From NCBI RefSeq assembly GCF_900101395.1, contig NZ_FMZO01000018.1, forward strand, positions 43,333 to 107,332: a stretch of 64,000 nucleotides of DNA, read 5' to 3'. Below, piece after piece: positions 9,438-17,460 of this stretch. The first letter of the stretch is position 1; every line of letters begins with the position of its first letter. Both the position numbers and the translations under genes were made by a program. The DNA comes from Niabella drilacis. GTDB taxonomy: Bacteria; Bacteroidota; Bacteroidia; Chitinophagales; Chitinophagaceae. A model generated the notes under the pieces. The model searched no databases. It was not told where the DNA came from and saw only the letters and a program-made list of their open reading frames with translations.

Positions 9438-9489
9438 TGCAACCAGCTGACAGCACACTGTTAAAAAGCAAAGCTGTCAGCTGTTGCAA
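9438..9489. repeat. Long hairpin after pgi
   Basis: CAGCTGACAGC (9444-9454) and GCTGTCAGCTG (9473-9483) are perfect reverse complements. The pairing continues outward through TGCAAC/GTTGCA with one bulged base, giving a stem of about 17 bp around an 18-nt loop. No T run follows on either strand, so it may be a weak terminator, an mRNA 3'-end protector or an intergenic repeat. Confidence 0.5.
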
Positions 9490-9539
9490 CTCCCGGTACC
9501 CGAATGTTCCTAAACCGGTATGTTGACCGCAAAAAAGGT

Positions 9540-9547
9540 TATATTTG
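9540..9547 (+). promoter_or_regulatory. -7 box for the bifunctional nuclease-ispE pair
   Basis: TATATTTG is an exact TAnnTTTG match 37 bp upstream of the ATG at 9584. A matching -33 element is not clear. Confidence 0.4.
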
Positions 9548-9583
9548 CCGGTTAAATACCCCGTATTTAAGAATTGGTGATAT

Positions 9584-10180
9584 ATGAAAAAAATTGAGTT
9601 AGAGATCGTCGCCTTATCACACAGTATTACGCAAACCCACTCATATGCCGTAGTATTGGGAGAAGTGAATGGCTTGCGGCGTCTGCCGATCGTGATCGGC
9701 GGGTTTGAAGCGCAGGCCATTGCGGTGGCCCTGGAAAAAATGAACCCCAGCCGGCCGTTAACGCACGACCTGATGAAGAACTTTCTTGTAGCATTTAATA
9801 TCGACCTCCATGAGATCATTATTTCAGATCTGCAGGAAGGGATCTTTTTCAGCAAACTCATTTGTTCCTCTGACCATGACACCGTAGAGATCGACAGCCG
9901 CACTTCCGATGCTATTGCCCTCGCAGTACGCTTTGGATGCCCGATTTACACTTATGAGAATATCCTGGAAACAGCAGGGATCGTGATGGATGAAAAGGGA
10001 GAACCGAAGGCCACCAAAGAAGAAGCCGTAGGTGGCACCACCAGTGAGCCCAGCCGGGACGACCTGAAAGCGCTGAGCCTCGAAGAGCTCAACGTCATGC
10101 TGAGCGAAGTGCTGGAAAATGAAGACTATATCCGGGCAATTGCCATACGGGATGAGATCAACAGCCGCACCCGGGGATAA
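9584..10180 (+). CDS. Bifunctional nuclease family protein (DUF151) with UVR motif
   Basis: A 198-residue protein. Residues ~1-130 form a DUF151/BFN domain (LPIVIGGFEAQAIAVAL, then SRTSDAIALAVRFGCPIY). Residues ~160-195 form a UVR-type coiled motif (LNVMLSEVLENEDYIRAIAIRDEI), the UvrB/UvrC interaction helix pair. Plant BFN homologues degrade RNA and DNA, but the bacterial role is uncertain. The UVR tail suggests contact with another protein. It ends 32 bp before ispE on the same strand. Confidence 0.88.
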   Translation: MKKIELEIVALSHSITQTHSYAVVLGEVNGLRRLPIVIGGFEAQAIAVALEKMNPSRPLTHDLMKNFLVAFNIDLHEIIISDLQEGIFFSKLICSSDHDTVEIDSRTSDAIALAVRFGCPIYTYENILETAGIVMDEKGEPKATKEEAVGGTTSEPSRDDLKALSLEELNVMLSEVLENEDYIRAIAIRDEINSRTRG

Positions 10181-10212
10181 CTGCTCCGGTTCACTATTTA
10201 TACCGACAAAAA

Positions 10213-11037
10213 GTGGTATTCTTTTCCAATTGCAAAATAAATTTAGGGCTGCATATTATTGCCCGGAGGCCGGATGGATTTCACGACCTGGAGACGGTTT
10301 TTTATCCCCTGCCCATTTATGATGTGCTGGAGCTGCTGCCCGCTGATGAAACAGCGCTGACCCTCCACGGGCTTCCCATCCCCGGCAATAAAGAAGACAA
10401 TAGTGTATGGAGGGCCTGGCACCTGCTGAAACAGGAGCTGCCACAACTCCCCCCCGTCCGGTTCCACCTGTTAAAAAACATCCCGGCAGGTGCGGGGCTG
10501 GGCGCAGGGAGCGCTAACGGAGCAACCGCACTAATAGCGCTGGATCGCTTTTTTAACCTGCAGTTATCGCAAAAACAGTTATTAAAATACGCCCTGCACC
10601 TCGGCAGCGACGCGCCCTTCTTTATCCTCAATACACCCTGCTATGCCACCGGGCGGGGCGAAGCGCTCCAACCCATTTCACTGGATCTCTCCGGCTACCA
10701 CCTCGTGTTGGTGAACCCTGGCATCCACATCAGCACCCCCTGGGCGTTTAGCCGCATTATTCCCTCCACCCCGGCCCATTCCCTGAAAACGCTTACCGCC
10801 CCCCCTCCTTCATGGGAACATTTTGTAACCAATGATTTTGAGCCGCTGGTGTATGAAGCCTATCCCGAGATCAAAGACATCCGGAACCGGCTAAAAGCCG
10901 CGGGAGCCGTATTTGCAGCTATGACAGGGACGGGCAGCACCGTTTTTGGCTTGTTTAAACACCCTCCGGATATGCCGGTATTCCCGGCTACCTGTTTCAT
11001 CCGGAGCGTTTCCCTGGATACCCCCCTGCTGCATTGA
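10213..11037 (+). CDS. ispE: 4-diphosphocytidyl-2-C-methyl-D-erythritol kinase
   Basis: A 274-residue GHMP-family kinase of the MEP isoprenoid pathway that phosphorylates CDP-methylerythritol. It has the N-terminal NCKINLGLHI, the glycine-rich loop PAGAGLGAGSANGAT, the GSDAPFF catalytic region and the C-terminal MTGTGSTVFGLF. The start is a GTG, since no ATG lies upstream in frame and the GTG gives the family's normal N-terminus. Probably co-transcribed with the DUF151 gene. Confidence 0.93.
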   Translation: MVFFSNCKINLGLHIIARRPDGFHDLETVFYPLPIYDVLELLPADETALTLHGLPIPGNKEDNSVWRAWHLLKQELPQLPPVRFHLLKNIPAGAGLGAGSANGATALIALDRFFNLQLSQKQLLKYALHLGSDAPFFILNTPCYATGRGEALQPISLDLSGYHLVLVNPGIHISTPWAFSRIIPSTPAHSLKTLTAPPPSWEHFVTNDFEPLVYEAYPEIKDIRNRLKAAGAVFAAMTGTGSTVFGLFKHPPDMPVFPATCFIRSVSLDTPLLH

Positions 11038-11218
11038 AAGCAGTGATGCGATTCCTGGCCTGGTGCCCGGTGCTCACGATACCATCATCATCAGGCGGTA
11101 CGCCTCATTTCCACATTTTCAAATTCGGCATTCTTCAAAACTTTTTGCCCGGCCTGATTTTTAATCCGCCATTTTCTGTATCTTGCGGCTATGCTTACAG
11201 CAGGTACACTTCAACTTC

Positions 11219-11226
11219 TATTTTTG
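11219..11226 (+). promoter_or_regulatory. -7 box in the gap before rocD
   Basis: TATTTTTG matches TAnnTTTG and lies about 120 bp before the rocD ATG. The 310-bp gap 11038-11347 also holds a copy of the dispersed CCACATTTTCAAATT repeat (11108-11126) and is otherwise featureless. Confidence 0.3.
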
Positions 11227-11347
11227 CGACAGCATCTTGATCTGTTGAACCACTGACATTCTTCAACGTGGTAAGCTGGCTTTAGCCCGGCAGTTACTTA
11301 TCTCCTGATTCCTTATTTTTTATTCCTAATTTCTAATTTTTCTGTTT

Positions 11348-12580
11348 ATGTCTGCAATTACTAAAAGTAATGATCACTATTTTATAGATCTGGAAGAAGC
11401 TTATGGCGCGCACAATTACCACCCGCTTCCGGTTGTTCTGTCAAAAGGAAAGGGAGTGTTTGTATGGGATGTGGAAGACAACCGGTACTACGATTTTTTA
11501 AGCGGCTATTCCGCCGTAAACCAGGGCCACTGCCATCCCCGTATTGTTGCAGCATTTACGGAACAGGCACAGCGCCTTACGCTTACAAGCCGGGCCTTTT
11601 ACAATGACAAACTGGGTGATTTTGAAAAATATATTACCGGTTTGCTGGGCTATGATAAAGTGCTGCCCATGAATACCGGTGTGGAAGCCGTTGAAACAGG
11701 GATCAAACTCTGCAGGAAATGGGCCTACGAAGTAAAAGGCATTCCCGAAAACGAAGCCATCATTATTGTTTGTGAGCAGAATTTTCATGGAAGAACCACC
11801 ACGGTTATTTCCTTCAGCAGTGACCCTTCTTCAAAAAAGAATTTTGGCCCTTTTACAGGTGGCTTTATAAAGATCCCCTACAATGACCCTGTGGCACTGG
11901 AAGAGGCGCTCCTGCAAAAGAATGTAGCCGGCTTCCTGGTAGAACCAATACAGGGCGAAGCCGGTGTGATCGTACCGGACGCAGGTTATCTCTCCACAGC
12001 AAAACGGCTTTGTGAGGAGGCCGGTGTATTATTCATTGCCGATGAGATACAAACCGGTCTTTGCCGCACCGGCTACCTGCTGGCCTGCGATGCAGAGGAG
12101 GTAAAACCCGATATTGTATTGCTGGGGAAAGCTCTGAGCGGTGGTATGATGCCCATCAGTGCCGTACTGGCCAATGATGCAATCATGCTGACCATTAAAC
12201 CCGGCGAACACGGCTCCACTTATGGAGGCAACCCGCTGGCTGCGGTTACGGCTATTGCATCCTTACAGGTATTGATCGAAGAGGATATGGCCGCCAATGC
12301 CCTGGAGCTGGGGGCTTTTTTCAGGAAACAACTCCGGGAGCTTGGCTCCCCGCATATACGCACGGTACGGGGAAAAGGGCTGCTCAATGCTATCGAGATC
12401 AACGCGGCAGATCCTGAGGCGGCCTGGAAGCTATGCCTGGAAATGAAGCAAAACGGGCTGCTGGCAAAACCCACACATGGTGATAAGATCCGGTTTGCCC
12501 CACCTCTTTGTATAACCAGGGAACAGCTGGAAGAGGCGGTTGCAATGATCGGTCTTTCCTTAAACTGTCTTGATGTCTAA
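11348..12580 (+). CDS. rocD: Ornithine--oxo-acid aminotransferase
   Basis: A 410-residue class III aminotransferase that moves the delta-amino group of ornithine to 2-oxoglutarate, giving glutamate semialdehyde for proline/glutamate or arginine breakdown. The [13 protein letters not shown] start and the [15 protein letters not shown] stretch are typical of ornithine aminotransferases. The PLP lysine is K261 in [15 protein letters not shown], and [14 protein letters not shown] holds the cofactor-binding Asp. Its stop lies inside the start region of the next gene (8-nt overlap), so the two are translationally linked. Confidence 0.96.
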   Translation: MSAITKSNDHYFIDLEEAYGAHNYHPLPVVLSKGKGVFVWDVEDNRYYDFLSGYSAVNQGHCHPRIVAAFTEQAQRLTLTSRAFYNDKLGDFEKYITGLLGYDKVLPMNTGVEAVETGIKLCRKWAYEVKGIPENEAIIIVCEQNFHGRTTTVISFSSDPSSKKNFGPFTGGFIKIPYNDPVALEEALLQKNVAGFLVEPIQGEAGVIVPDAGYLSTAKRLCEEAGVLFIADEIQTGLCRTGYLLACDAEEVKPDIVLLGKALSGGMMPISAVLANDAIMLTIKPGEHGSTYGGNPLAAVTAIASLQVLIEEDMAANALELGAFFRKQLRELGSPHIRTVRGKGLLNAIEINAADPEAAWKLCLEMKQNGLLAKPTHGDKIRFAPPLCITREQLEEAVAMIGLSLNCLDV

Positions 12581-13172
12581 AATAACAACGCATTACTTTT
12601 CATCGGTCCTTATCGGCGTTATCGACGGTATCATTATTCCATTAACGGTATTTTGTTTCCTGAGTGGTTTGGATCATGCGGCATCCGATGTCCGGCAATA
12701 CACCTTCTATGCAACGCTGGCAGCGGCTACGCTGATGGCGGCCGGCGGTTTTTTTACGCGGCGCGAGGAATTGTCCCATACCCATGATAAGCGGATCCTG
12801 AACGTATACAAAGGGCTGGATGTTGCAGATCATATAAAAGAAGATCTTATCAAAGATGCAGAACGGGAAAGCAGTGAATGGAAAACGGAATGGGAACAAA
12901 AGGGGACTGCGGGCGAGCCCCTGCCCCCCCTTAGCTACGCGTTGTGCATCTTTGCCGGCTGCATTGCCGGAGGGCTGACCATACTTTTGAATGCTCAAAG
13001 GCACTCGCTTCCCGGTTATCTATTCTTCCTGAACCCGGCAGTGATCCTGATCATTACCGGGTTCCTGAAATACCGGTTATTTGGCCGGCCGGTTTGGGGA
13101 GGGGTTATTTTAACCGCAGGTGGAGGCCTTCTTGCAGCAGCAGGCGCCTATTGGATTGGAACGCTGATCTGA
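12573..13172 (+). CDS. VIT1/CCC1-type membrane transporter
   Basis: A 199-residue membrane protein of the VIT1/CCC1 family (iron/manganese transporters). It has a first helix with the family's [14 protein letters not shown] motif, a second helix ending in the [12 protein letters not shown] stretch, a charged cytosolic segment (~65-120) rich in Glu/Asp that could bind metal, and three more hydrophobic segments. The ATG at 12573 overlaps the rocD stop by 8 nt. Substrate specificity cannot be read from the sequence, and pairing with rocD may be only organisational. Confidence 0.78.
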   Translation: MSKITTHYFSSVLIGVIDGIIIPLTVFCFLSGLDHAASDVRQYTFYATLAAATLMAAGGFFTRREELSHTHDKRILNVYKGLDVADHIKEDLIKDAERESSEWKTEWEQKGTAGEPLPPLSYALCIFAGCIAGGLTILLNAQRHSLPGYLFFLNPAVILIITGFLKYRLFGRPVWGGVILTAGGGLLAAAGAYWIGTLI

Positions 13173-13209
13173 ATCAAAACCAATAAGGTTCACCCCCTGC
13201 TACTAATAC

Positions 13210-13430
13210 AATTTGAAAATTTGAGAATGTGGGCCTGTAAAAACAAGCCTCCAGTTATCAGATCTCAGTCTTCAGCTGTCAGCCCCCGAAACTTCGGGTA
13301 GTTTTCAGCATCCTTTAAATAAGACTCAACCACATGCAACAATGTTCAACCAGGAACCCACCTGTTATCTTTGAAGGAGAAAACCGATATAACCTGAAAC
13401 TTTATACCTCAAACCTGAAACAAACACAGG
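13210..13430. repeat. Dispersed intergenic repeat cluster
   Basis: The gap 13173-13549 has no gene. It holds three short repeats seen elsewhere in the window: AATTTGAAAATTTGAGAATG (from 13210; inverse copies at 11108 and 34299, related 16292), a CAGTTATC...CTTCAGCTGTCAG segment near 13252 (related 22649, 34320), and CCTGAAAC...CAAACCTGAAACAAACA at 13393-13430, the inverse of the stretch at 22555-22581. Confidence 0.5.
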
Positions 13431-13549
13431 AGAGATCAGTCTCCGCCATAAATATTCCCCAGGCATCATCCCCTGTCGCCCAAAACACTGCAGGGCGGCA
13501 AGTATAAAACGCACGCTAACGGAAACCCTTAAACGGAAACTTCACCCCC

Positions 13550-13963
13550 CTATGCTTCCTGGTCTCCTTCATCCTTTAACTCCATCTTTGGAAAAAGGAT
13601 CGTCAGCAGCAGGATCACGGAAGCCAGCAATACGAGATACAGGCCTATTTGCCGTTCCGGGCAATCGCCGGCTTCGCAGCGGCCAAAAAGAATGAAATTC
13701 CGGATCGCCCAGGCCAGGTTCAGCACCCCAAACAGGAGATTCAGTCTTTTGGCCCAGATCCTGGCAATAAGTGTAAATACGAGAATCACTGCCGTCAATA
13801 TAAAATGGTTGTAAGCAGGCTTACCGTAACGGGTGCCGGTGGTATCTATTCCCGAAAGGGTAAGTCCGATGGAGTCTATCTGCGCCCAGGGCATAAAACA
13901 GGCAATTGTCAGAATGATCGCAGCCAAAAGCGCCAGCCACTGAGAACGACTTAGGATTTTCAT
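13550..13963 (-). CDS. Small four-helix membrane protein, unknown
   Basis: A 137-residue protein with four hydrophobic segments: near residues 9-27, 55-72, 80-97 and 108-127. A short Cys-containing loop (RCEAGDCPERQ) lies between the last two. I do not recognise the family. The frame is open upstream from a TTG at 13981, but the ATG at 13963 gives the basic N-terminus MKILSRSQ expected before a membrane helix. It stands alone, with gaps of more than 300 bp on both sides. Confidence 0.65.
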   Translation of the reverse strand: MKILSRSQWLALLAAIILTIACFMPWAQIDSIGLTLSGIDTTGTRYGKPAYNHFILTAVILVFTLIARIWAKRLNLLFGVLNLAWAIRNFILFGRCEAGDCPERQIGLYLVLLASVILLLTILFPKMELKDEGDQEA

Positions 13964-13996
13964 CCTGCAAATAAAGAACAATCAGCCTTATAAAAC

Positions 13997-14024
13997 AAGA
14001 GTGCTTCTTTAAAAGAGCACTCTT
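13997..14024. terminator. Hairpin in the gap before the sigma factor
   Basis: AAGAGTGCT (13997-14005) and AGCACTCTT (14016-14024) are perfect 9-bp reverse complements, and the 10-nt loop can pair further (CTTT/AAAG). A run of A and T follows. It lies upstream of the leftward gene ending at 13550 and before the rightward sigma gene, so it does not clearly terminate either. The rest of 13964-14310 shows nothing recognisable. Confidence 0.35.
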
Positions 14025-14310
14025 AAAATTTTATAGGATAAACGGTTGAATGGTCGCTTATTAAAAATCAGAAGAGAACTACCCTGATCTTTTGACCATA
14101 TAAAACAGCAACGGCCTATCCTCTTATTTCTAATACTATGCCAAAATTCAAAAAGCCACTTATTTATCTACACAAAAAATCATGTGTCAGTATATTACAG
14201 GAAAAAATCGCCCGGCAACCCGTTTAATTCCCCGCGGATCAACGCTGCTGCAAAAAAAAAATTATCTTGCAACTGGTAAAAAAGGCCATACCGGGCCATT
14301 TTAATCCCGC

Positions 14311-14886
14311 TTGAGCAAAATCATCAGCATACCTGTAACCGCGGAACGGAGCGATGCGGAGCTTCTTGATCAATTCAAACTTGAAAATGATCAGGATGCA
14401 CTGGCGCATTTATACCTGAGATACAGCGATTTAATATATGGTGTATGTCTGAAATACCTGGAAGATCCGGAGGATGCAAAAGATGCTGTTATGAACATTT
14501 ACCAGGAAATCAGGGAAAAGCTGCCCCGGCATGAGGTACAGCATTTTAAAAGCTGGCTGTATGTGCTGGCTAAAAACCACTGTCTCATGATCCTGAGAGC
14601 GGCCAAAAAAAATATAACGGTAAATTTAGATACACAGGTTGTGCAATCAGGCGATCTTTCGCATCTGGATAGTGTTATTGAAAAAGAGGAGACCTTTAAA
14701 AAACTGGAAAAATGTATGGAGTCGCTTCCCGGTGAACAGGAAAGAACGATCCGGTTGTTTTACTATGAAAACAAATGTTATAATGAAATAGCGGAAACAA
14801 CCGGGATGGAATGGAATAAAGTGCGGAGCCTGATACAAAACGGGAGAAGGAATTTAAAAAACTGTATGGATAAAAATGTCAACTGA
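14311..14886 (+). CDS. ECF-type RNA polymerase sigma factor
   Basis: A 191-residue sigma-70 family protein with region 2 (about 20-90: YLRYSDLIYGVCLKYLEDPEDAKDAVMNIYQEI) and region 4 (about 130-185: LPGEQERTIRLFYYENKCYNEIAETTGMEWNKVRSLIQNGR). Such factors direct RNA polymerase to specific promoters and are usually held by a membrane anti-sigma factor. The start appears to be TTG at 14311: a stop lies three codons upstream and the first in-frame ATG is inside region 2. Its last 11 nt overlap the next gene, which is the likely anti-sigma partner. Confidence 0.9.
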   Translation: MSKIISIPVTAERSDAELLDQFKLENDQDALAHLYLRYSDLIYGVCLKYLEDPEDAKDAVMNIYQEIREKLPRHEVQHFKSWLYVLAKNHCLMILRAAKKNITVNLDTQVVQSGDLSHLDSVIEKEETFKKLEKCMESLPGEQERTIRLFYYENKCYNEIAETTGMEWNKVRSLIQNGRRNLKNCMDKNVN

Positions 14887-16285
14887 TCCTACATATCAGT
14901 ATACAATTGAGGATATCCGGCGCTATCTGAGCGGCAGTATGTCTCCTGCAGAAATGCATGAAATGGAGAAGGCTGCGCTAACAGACCCATTCCTGGCAGA
15001 TGCGCTGGATGGGTACCGGAATGCAACACCATCCGTTACAGATGCACATCTCAACGAGATCCGGAGCCTTGTCGCCGGGCAGGGAAAACAGAAAGCCTCA
15101 GCACCTCCTGTAGTGATACTGCACAAACCCCGTGCAAAATGGTGGCGGGGACTGGCTGCTGCGGCCGTCATCGGCATTATGGCCGCCGGCGCCTGGCTCT
15201 TTATGAAGCCGGAGCCTGCCCCTGCTCCCCTTGCAAAGAATACAGCAGCTGCAGCGCCTCCGGCCACCGCTGAGCAGGCAACGGGAACGGGTGCCGGCGC
15301 AGCAGATACTGCCATTAATACGCCGTTATCCAATAAAGTTGCCATTGCAGAAAAAAAAGCAGCCCCGCAATCTTCCGCTAAAAAAACGGTTCCACGGGTC
15401 AATGTTCCGGAGTCACCGGCAGACGACGCGAAGGCTATTGCCGCTGACGCTGCCCCCAATGTTGCAACAGCTCCTGTGGTCAGTGCGCTCCGGGGCTCAT
15501 TACCCCCCGCCAACGCAGAAGCAGCCAACCGTTCAGCCGCCAATCCAATGCTCCGCATACGTGGTATCAATTCTGCAAGAACGACGCCGTTCGGAAACCT
15601 GGATACGAAGAACCAGTGGGGAGGCCCCATTGGTGCTACTGCAAAAACGCCCCCCGCTACGGGGAATTTAAATTTCATAATGGCCAAGAACGAGGAGCAA
15701 TCCTATTACCTGGGCAGGGTTACCGATACTGCCGGTGTCCCTATTGCCGGTGTAACCATTACTACGTCCCGAAACTATTCAACGCTCTCCAATGCAGATG
15801 GCAGCTTCCGCTTGCCTGCGCAGGACTCTGCCGGCAACCTCGCTTTTATGGCTCCCGGGTATGGCCTCAGGACACAGCAACTTCTCGCCGGCAAAACAGC
15901 CGGGGTACAGTTAACCGCGTCGGATGCCGGCTTAAATGAAGTGGTGGTGGTAGGATACGGAACACAAAGAAAAAAAGCAATAACCGGAAGTATCAGCAGC
16001 TATAAAGTAGATACGCTGCCGTATAAAGAATCGCCCTACCCGCAGGGCGGCTGGGACAGTTTTTATAACAAGCTGGCTACCGAAATGGGTGTAAACAGCA
16101 GCAATGCCAGCAAAGACCTGCACCTCCGGTTCACTGTTGAAAATGGCGAGCCCGAAAAATTCACCGTCGTTAAAACACCGGACGAAGCCACTGCACAAAA
16201 GGCCATTTCCATTATTAAAAAAGGGCCGAAATGGAAGAGCAGCAAGCGTAAAAAGAAGGTGGATCTAAAAATAAAGGTTGATTAG
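14876..16285 (+). CDS. Anti-sigma-like membrane protein with SusC-like plug segment and TonB-like tail
   Basis: A 469-residue single-pass membrane protein. Cytosolic residues 1-85 (YTIEDIRRYLSGSMSPAEMHEME...) probably bind the sigma factor encoded just upstream. One helix lies at 91-110. An Ala/Pro-rich periplasmic stretch (~111-270) is followed by a carboxypeptidase-regulatory-like beta domain (~277-350), as found at the front of SusC proteins. Residues ~353-375 (NEVVVVGYGTQRKKAITGSI) look like the TonB-box/plug start of a SusC protein, and residues ~380-469 resemble a TonB C-terminal fold. I see a membrane signal protein that could pair with TonB or SusC-type partners. The partners and signal are inferred. 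Confidence 0.75.
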   Translation: MSTDPTYQYTIEDIRRYLSGSMSPAEMHEMEKAALTDPFLADALDGYRNATPSVTDAHLNEIRSLVAGQGKQKASAPPVVILHKPRAKWWRGLAAAAVIGIMAAGAWLFMKPEPAPAPLAKNTAAAAPPATAEQATGTGAGAADTAINTPLSNKVAIAEKKAAPQSSAKKTVPRVNVPESPADDAKAIAADAAPNVATAPVVSALRGSLPPANAEAANRSAANPMLRIRGINSARTTPFGNLDTKNQWGGPIGATAKTPPATGNLNFIMAKNEEQSYYLGRVTDTAGVPIAGVTITTSRNYSTLSNADGSFRLPAQDSAGNLAFMAPGYGLRTQQLLAGKTAGVQLTASDAGLNEVVVVGYGTQRKKAITGSISSYKVDTLPYKESPYPQGGWDSFYNKLATEMGVNSSNASKDLHLRFTVENGEPEKFTVVKTPDEATAQKAISIIKKGPKWKSSKRKKKVDLKIKVD

Positions 16286-16329
16286 GAAGCGGAATTTGAA
16301 AATTTGAATCCCGATCCCGAGGCCTCCCA

Positions 16330-17181
16330 TCGTGTGGACAGATCTTTTGAGGTTGTACCGGAACGATCTTTCTGTGGTTGTTGCTGAAGTGCCCGAAGGG
16401 TGCCCTATGCATAACCCTCAGCGTTAGCTGGGGGAAAGAAAATGCGCAGAGGACGCGGCCCCGGAGGGGTCGAATGTGATAAACGCAGATGGGACTCTTG
16501 AAATTTAATTGTAAATTTAGAGTGGACAGTGCAATATTTTATAACCTACGAAATAGATATCATGAGCTACCGTCAGATTTTCTACCAGATTGTTTTTGCT
16601 ACTAAAAACCGACGTAAAACAATTACAGAAGCCCACTGTGAAGAGCTTTACAGGTACATCTGGGGCATTGTAAAGAACAAAAAATGTAAACTTTATCGAA
16701 TCAACGGTATAGAAGACCATATACATATTTTTTCAGACCTTCATCCCTCCATATCATTAGCGGATTATATTAGGGATATAAAAGCATCCAGCAGTATATG
16801 GATGAAAAATAATGACCTGTTTCCTGAATTTGGTGGATGGCAGGAAAGCTACGGGGCCTTCACCTATTCAATAAGAGAAAGAGATATTATTATCAACTAT
16901 GTCAAGAATCAAAAAGAGCACCATAAAAAGGAAACATTTTACGATGAATATAAACGATTGCTCATTGAAAATGGTGTTGAATTTGATGAAAAATATTTAT
17001 GGTGAAACAGTATTCGCCCCCTTCGGGGCCGCATCCTCTACACCATCTGCTACCCCTGGCTGCGCCAGGGGCCATACACATGAGACCCTCCGGGTCAGGC
17101 CCACTTTATTAAGTCGGGGCAAATCTGTCCCTGATGCAGTTCCAGATTGTTTGATCATCTTCAGGAAATGTGTCCACACGA
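16330..17181 (+). mobile_element. REP-associated Y1 transposase module with mirrored hairpins
   Basis: The transposase gene sits in a symmetric frame. Outer inverted repeats TCGTGTGGACA (16330-16340) and TGTCCACACGA (17171-17181) are perfect, and homology continues inward for about 40 bp. Left hairpins lie at 16391-16402, 16415-16434 and 16457-16471. Right hairpins follow in reverse order at 17016-17030, 17053-17071 and 17084-17096. This matches the arrangement of REP/BIME sequences around RAYT genes. Confidence 0.65.
16562..17005 (+). CDS. REP-associated tyrosine transposase (Y1/IS200 type)
   Basis: A 147-residue Y1-family HUH endonuclease/transposase. The HUH motif is DHIHIF (H53, H55), and the catalytic Tyr is probably Y113 in NYVKNQKEHH. 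Length and the start MSYRQIFYQIVFATKNRR are normal for the intact family. An in-frame upstream ATG at 16529 would add 11 residues without family resemblance. These enzymes nick single-stranded DNA at hairpins; RAYTs are usually single copy and linked to REP repeats rather than moving often. The gene looks complete and could be active. Confidence 0.88.
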   Translation: MSYRQIFYQIVFATKNRRKTITEAHCEELYRYIWGIVKNKKCKLYRINGIEDHIHIFSDLHPSISLADYIRDIKASSSIWMKNNDLFPEFGGWQESYGAFTYSIRERDIIINYVKNQKEHHKKETFYDEYKRLLIENGVEFDEKYLW

Positions 17182-17278
17182 AAGGAAGCTTCGGAACGGG
17201 AGTGAAAAGGTGGAAATGAAAACCCAACACCAAATACGGAACCGGTACCCGACATTCAATCCGCCCCGGCAGGCAGCA

Positions 17279-17391
17279 TTTGTTTACAATTTTTTTTAAG
17301 AAACGCCATTGTCAACAAACCCTGCTTCCTGTTTTTTGTTTACAGCTTTTTTGTTTACAAAACACGTGTAAACAAACCTTGTGTAAACAAT
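17279..17391. repeat. Cluster of TTTGTTTACA motifs
   Basis: TTTGTTTACA occurs at 17279-17288, 17335-17344 and 17350-17359, and its reverse complement at 17367-17376; near matches lie at 17311-17320 and 17382-17391. The pair 17350-17376 is a perfect 10-bp inverted repeat with a 7-nt spacer. The cluster lies between the transposase and the 3' end of the DUF1080 gene. The rest of the gap (from 17182) shows no gene. Confidence 0.5.
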
Positions 17392-17414
17392 TACTTACAA
17401 CGCTTCAATGACAA

Positions 17415-17432
17415 AGGGCCCGTTAAGGCCCT
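17415..17432 (-). terminator. Terminator of the sulfatase/DUF1080 genes
   Basis: AGGGCC and GGCCCT pair perfectly around a 6-nt loop, just past the DUF1080 stop. On the minus strand the stem is followed by only a short TTTG, so termination may be weak. Confidence 0.5.
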
Positions 17433-17460
17433 CTGTTGAAAACAATATTTTTGTAATCGC

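Noticed and set aside
14923..15687. 254-codon open frame opposite the anti-sigma-like gene
   Set aside because: Antisense to an Ala-rich coding region, which creates long shadow frames; no start context or domain.
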